The notes beneath the pieces were generated by a model, which was not told the origin of the DNA, searched no databases, and saw nothing but the letters and a program-made list of their open reading frames with translations. Positions 61,470 to 64,000 of a stretch of DNA of 64,000 bases are shown here, in pieces (position 1 is the stretch's first letter; every line of letters starts with the position of its first letter). The position numbers and the translations under genes are program-made. The stretch covers positions 1,989,001 to 2,053,000 of the forward strand of contig NC_092562.1 of assembly GCF_037975245.1 (NCBI RefSeq), written 5' to 3'. The stretch comes from Apostichopus japonicus. Taxonomy: Eukaryota > Echinodermata > Holothuroidea > Aspidochirotida > Stichopodidae.

Positions 61470-64000
61470 CTGAAAGATATAATTTAACCAAAAAAAAATA
61501 TGCATAAAGCATCAATTCGATCAACTCAAAACTAAATTTACTCCACATTACTGACGGAAAGGTCGACAGTTTAGGTACAATTTTATAGCCACCATATAAC
61601 ATGTTAGCACTAAACCAGTTGTCCCCCCCCCCCAACCCCAACCCCACCTCCCTTTATGTATATTTCAAATATTTTCAGTAGATAAATAGGTACTGGTAGA
61701 ATGATGCACAGTTGCTGGAAACTGGATCTGGATCAATTGCCAAGATGAATATTCATTAGCAGGTTGGGAGAACCCCTCCTATTTTCTCTAATGCAGTACT
61801 GTAGTTCAGTACTTCCTTTGGCATTTAAGATTGATCCCAAGGTCATGCAGAACTTATCTACTTGTACACACAGGAACAATAGAGCATATTCCCTATCCCT
61901 CTCTTTCTCCAAATTACCCAGGGGTGTATTTCCAGGAAATAGCGGCATTCTATCCTCCAATTCCCCAAACAGAGGTCACCTTCAATGCCACATATATACA
62001 TACAGTCCTACATCTTTTCCTCCTTTATACAGGTAACACAGTTGGGCTTAACCGGAAAACTGTGTTATGAACATCACTTGTACACAGAATCGCTGTGACT
62101 TGGAAAATGAAAAAAAAAAGAAGGGAAGGGCTTGTCAAAAATGCTTCCCTCATTGTGGAGACCAAACAACTATGTCAGTTAATGTACATGTATGACCACT
62201 GCACAGCATGCCACAGCACACATGTGTATATAAGATAAGTACATGCAGCAAAATTTGGTTAACTTCCTGCGCCAAGTCAAAAAGGCCTCCTCCATTTGTC
62301 CTTGAAAACATGTATATATACATCAACAAATGTTGGGGCATACATACTATAGATTCAAAACAGCGTTTATAGAATTGTATGTTTTTGCTCCCATTTTCTT
62401 TTCTTTTCTTAAACTAGGGTAAAGCACACATGTATGTACATGTATTGTACATGGTAAACAATTCAGTGCAAGTTAAAAGACTTGAATAATCAACTCCTCA
62501 GCAGTCTGGTCAATTCACTTTTTCACTGAAATTTTCAAGTGTAAGAGATCAAATTACTGTAATTTTGCCGAAATGGAATATCTGTCAAATAGCGGTATGT
62601 GTGAATGTTCAGTCTTTTGGATAAACACATCCCCACCCCCCCCCACCCCTTTCCTTCCAAGTGTTAAAACTCTTTATGTTCTACCTCCTTCTGAGTCCCA
62701 CTTTCCAGGGTCTACCGATTTTTTAATGTTAACGAACTTAACGCAGAAGTCTGCAGTTGCGAGTCGGAGTCTATAAATATATAATTCTCTTTACAAACAA
62801 ACTGTTCAACTTAATCAAGTGCTTTACAAGTTTAGTATTCGATTGTATACAGGTCTATGTTGCAGTACCACACACTTATGAGCAACTCCAAGAGGTTTAT
62901 CCCCGTAAAGAATCTGCAAACATGCCATTGTTAGCTTAAAAACAACCATGACCCTTAGAAAACATTCCCTGACATTCAGTTTTTCTAGTAGCCTAGGGTG
63001 CTATAATCTTTGTTATCATACAGCGGTCACATGTTCCCAGGGTAAAGGTCACGATGTGCTGCTGCTCTCTGAAAACTCTGGCAAAATTGTTTATATGGAT
63101 CTAATCAGGTGCAGCTCAATACATCAGAGAACTTTGACTCAAAAAATTTGTTTGAACTTTTATTCTGTGCTGACCGTACACTGCACTACAGTGCAAGACC
63201 AGAGCTGACCATTATCAGTATATGCTATGCAGATTACAACTACAATGTACTACAGTATGTGCTCCTGTGCAAAATCAGTTAAATATAATTTATAAAAGTC
63301 CATAGTTTAAGTTAAGTTTATTAACTTTCTTATTTTAATAATACATACTTGAAGTCCCATGATGATAATAATAATAGACTTTGACTATCTGATAAATAAC
63401 TATGGTCAAAATTCTTTTCTAGTTTTTGAGTTATACAAAAAGAAAATGTCTGAGAATTTGAATCTACTCACTTTCTAGGTGTGTTGTACAGTACTGCAGC
63501 TACTGTACAGGTCAGTGTAAAGTGGGAAGGGGGGGGGGGGCGAGGGCTGCGGGTCAACAGATGAAACATTGAGGATCCAATCTATTCATTTGCCACTTGA
63601 TGAGCTCATGATGTCAGAGCGATGTGAAAGATTGAAGGCTTTATGTAAAGTTGAGTTCTTATCAACCGGAATTTATTTCAAGCTTGTTTGTTTGTTTTTG
63701 TTTATTTGCTCGACTTTTGTCATTTTGTCAACGGCCTTATCAAAAGAAAGGAAGTTTGACACGACCTACACAAATTCCATAGACAACTCATTTAGACATT
63801 TTCAAGTTTGTCCAGCAAATACAAATAATTTCTTTTGGGCATAAAACGTACTTTGCACCCTTACCGTACTGTCCTGTTTGCAGTACACGTTAAACAGGTA
63901 TGGAATATGGATAGTTAAAATCGCAAAAGTTCTGCTATAAATGAGCAAGACGTTAAAAATTCCAGGACAGTTGTATAATCAGAGCAAACACATTCCTGTA
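61470..64000. other. Probable intron of the minus-strand gene
   Basis: No further exon could be supported. It contains short G/C runs (61625, 62632, 63530) and no clear element. Confidence 0.4.

Overview
The window is animal nuclear DNA: AT-rich, full of microsatellites, with multi-exon GT-AG genes and many small transposons. A tandem family of TRIM E3 ligases and a FAM20 secretory-pathway kinase suggest a marine invertebrate deuterostome, most likely an echinoderm and perhaps a sea cucumber. The species is an inference and was not tested by any search.

Bases 1-36935 hold three units (A, B, C) of a tandem segmental duplication. Unit phrases recur at 1, 15955 and 29802. Each unit carries one plus-strand TRIM gene (starts 3119, 18965, 34032) encoding RING, two B-boxes, a coiled coil and an NHL-like beta-propeller. 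All three look intact and share a last intron that replaces the apparent ORF end with a four-codon final exon. The units differ by insertions and deletions that can be ordered: a 387-bp loss in B, a hAT-like element and a SINE in C, a transposon inside a TA repeat in B, and in A an exon pair of an unrecognised gene plus a LINE interrupted by a MITE. Units A and B also carry a ~310-bp tandem repeat, with 4 and 5 copies.

Bases 37690-48650 hold a complete minus-strand FAM20-family kinase gene. I reconstructed it exon by exon: nine coding exons, all phases compatible, 439 codons plus stop. Its first coding intron contains a nest of elements: a hAT-like element with CAGGGGCG ends, inside it a dead Penelope-like retrotransposon with inverted terminal repeats and a possible hammerhead ribozyme, and inside that a second hAT-like element. 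The whole nest sits in one arm of an older foldback element. Two identical cAMP-response-element palindromes lie at the likely promoter.

Bases 48700-57900 are mostly intergenic and transposon-rich: a MITE with a perfect 8-bp target duplication, and a ~4.4-kb region bounded by ACACTCTTAA inverted ends that contains exons of a broken SAM-like gene. Bases 57900-64000 hold the last two coding exons, and probably a long 3' UTR, of a minus-strand gene that I do not recognise and that extends past the right edge.

The TRIM copies differ most in two places, a short loop inside the RING and exposed loops of the propeller. This fits a recognition family under diversification, although no rate test could be run.
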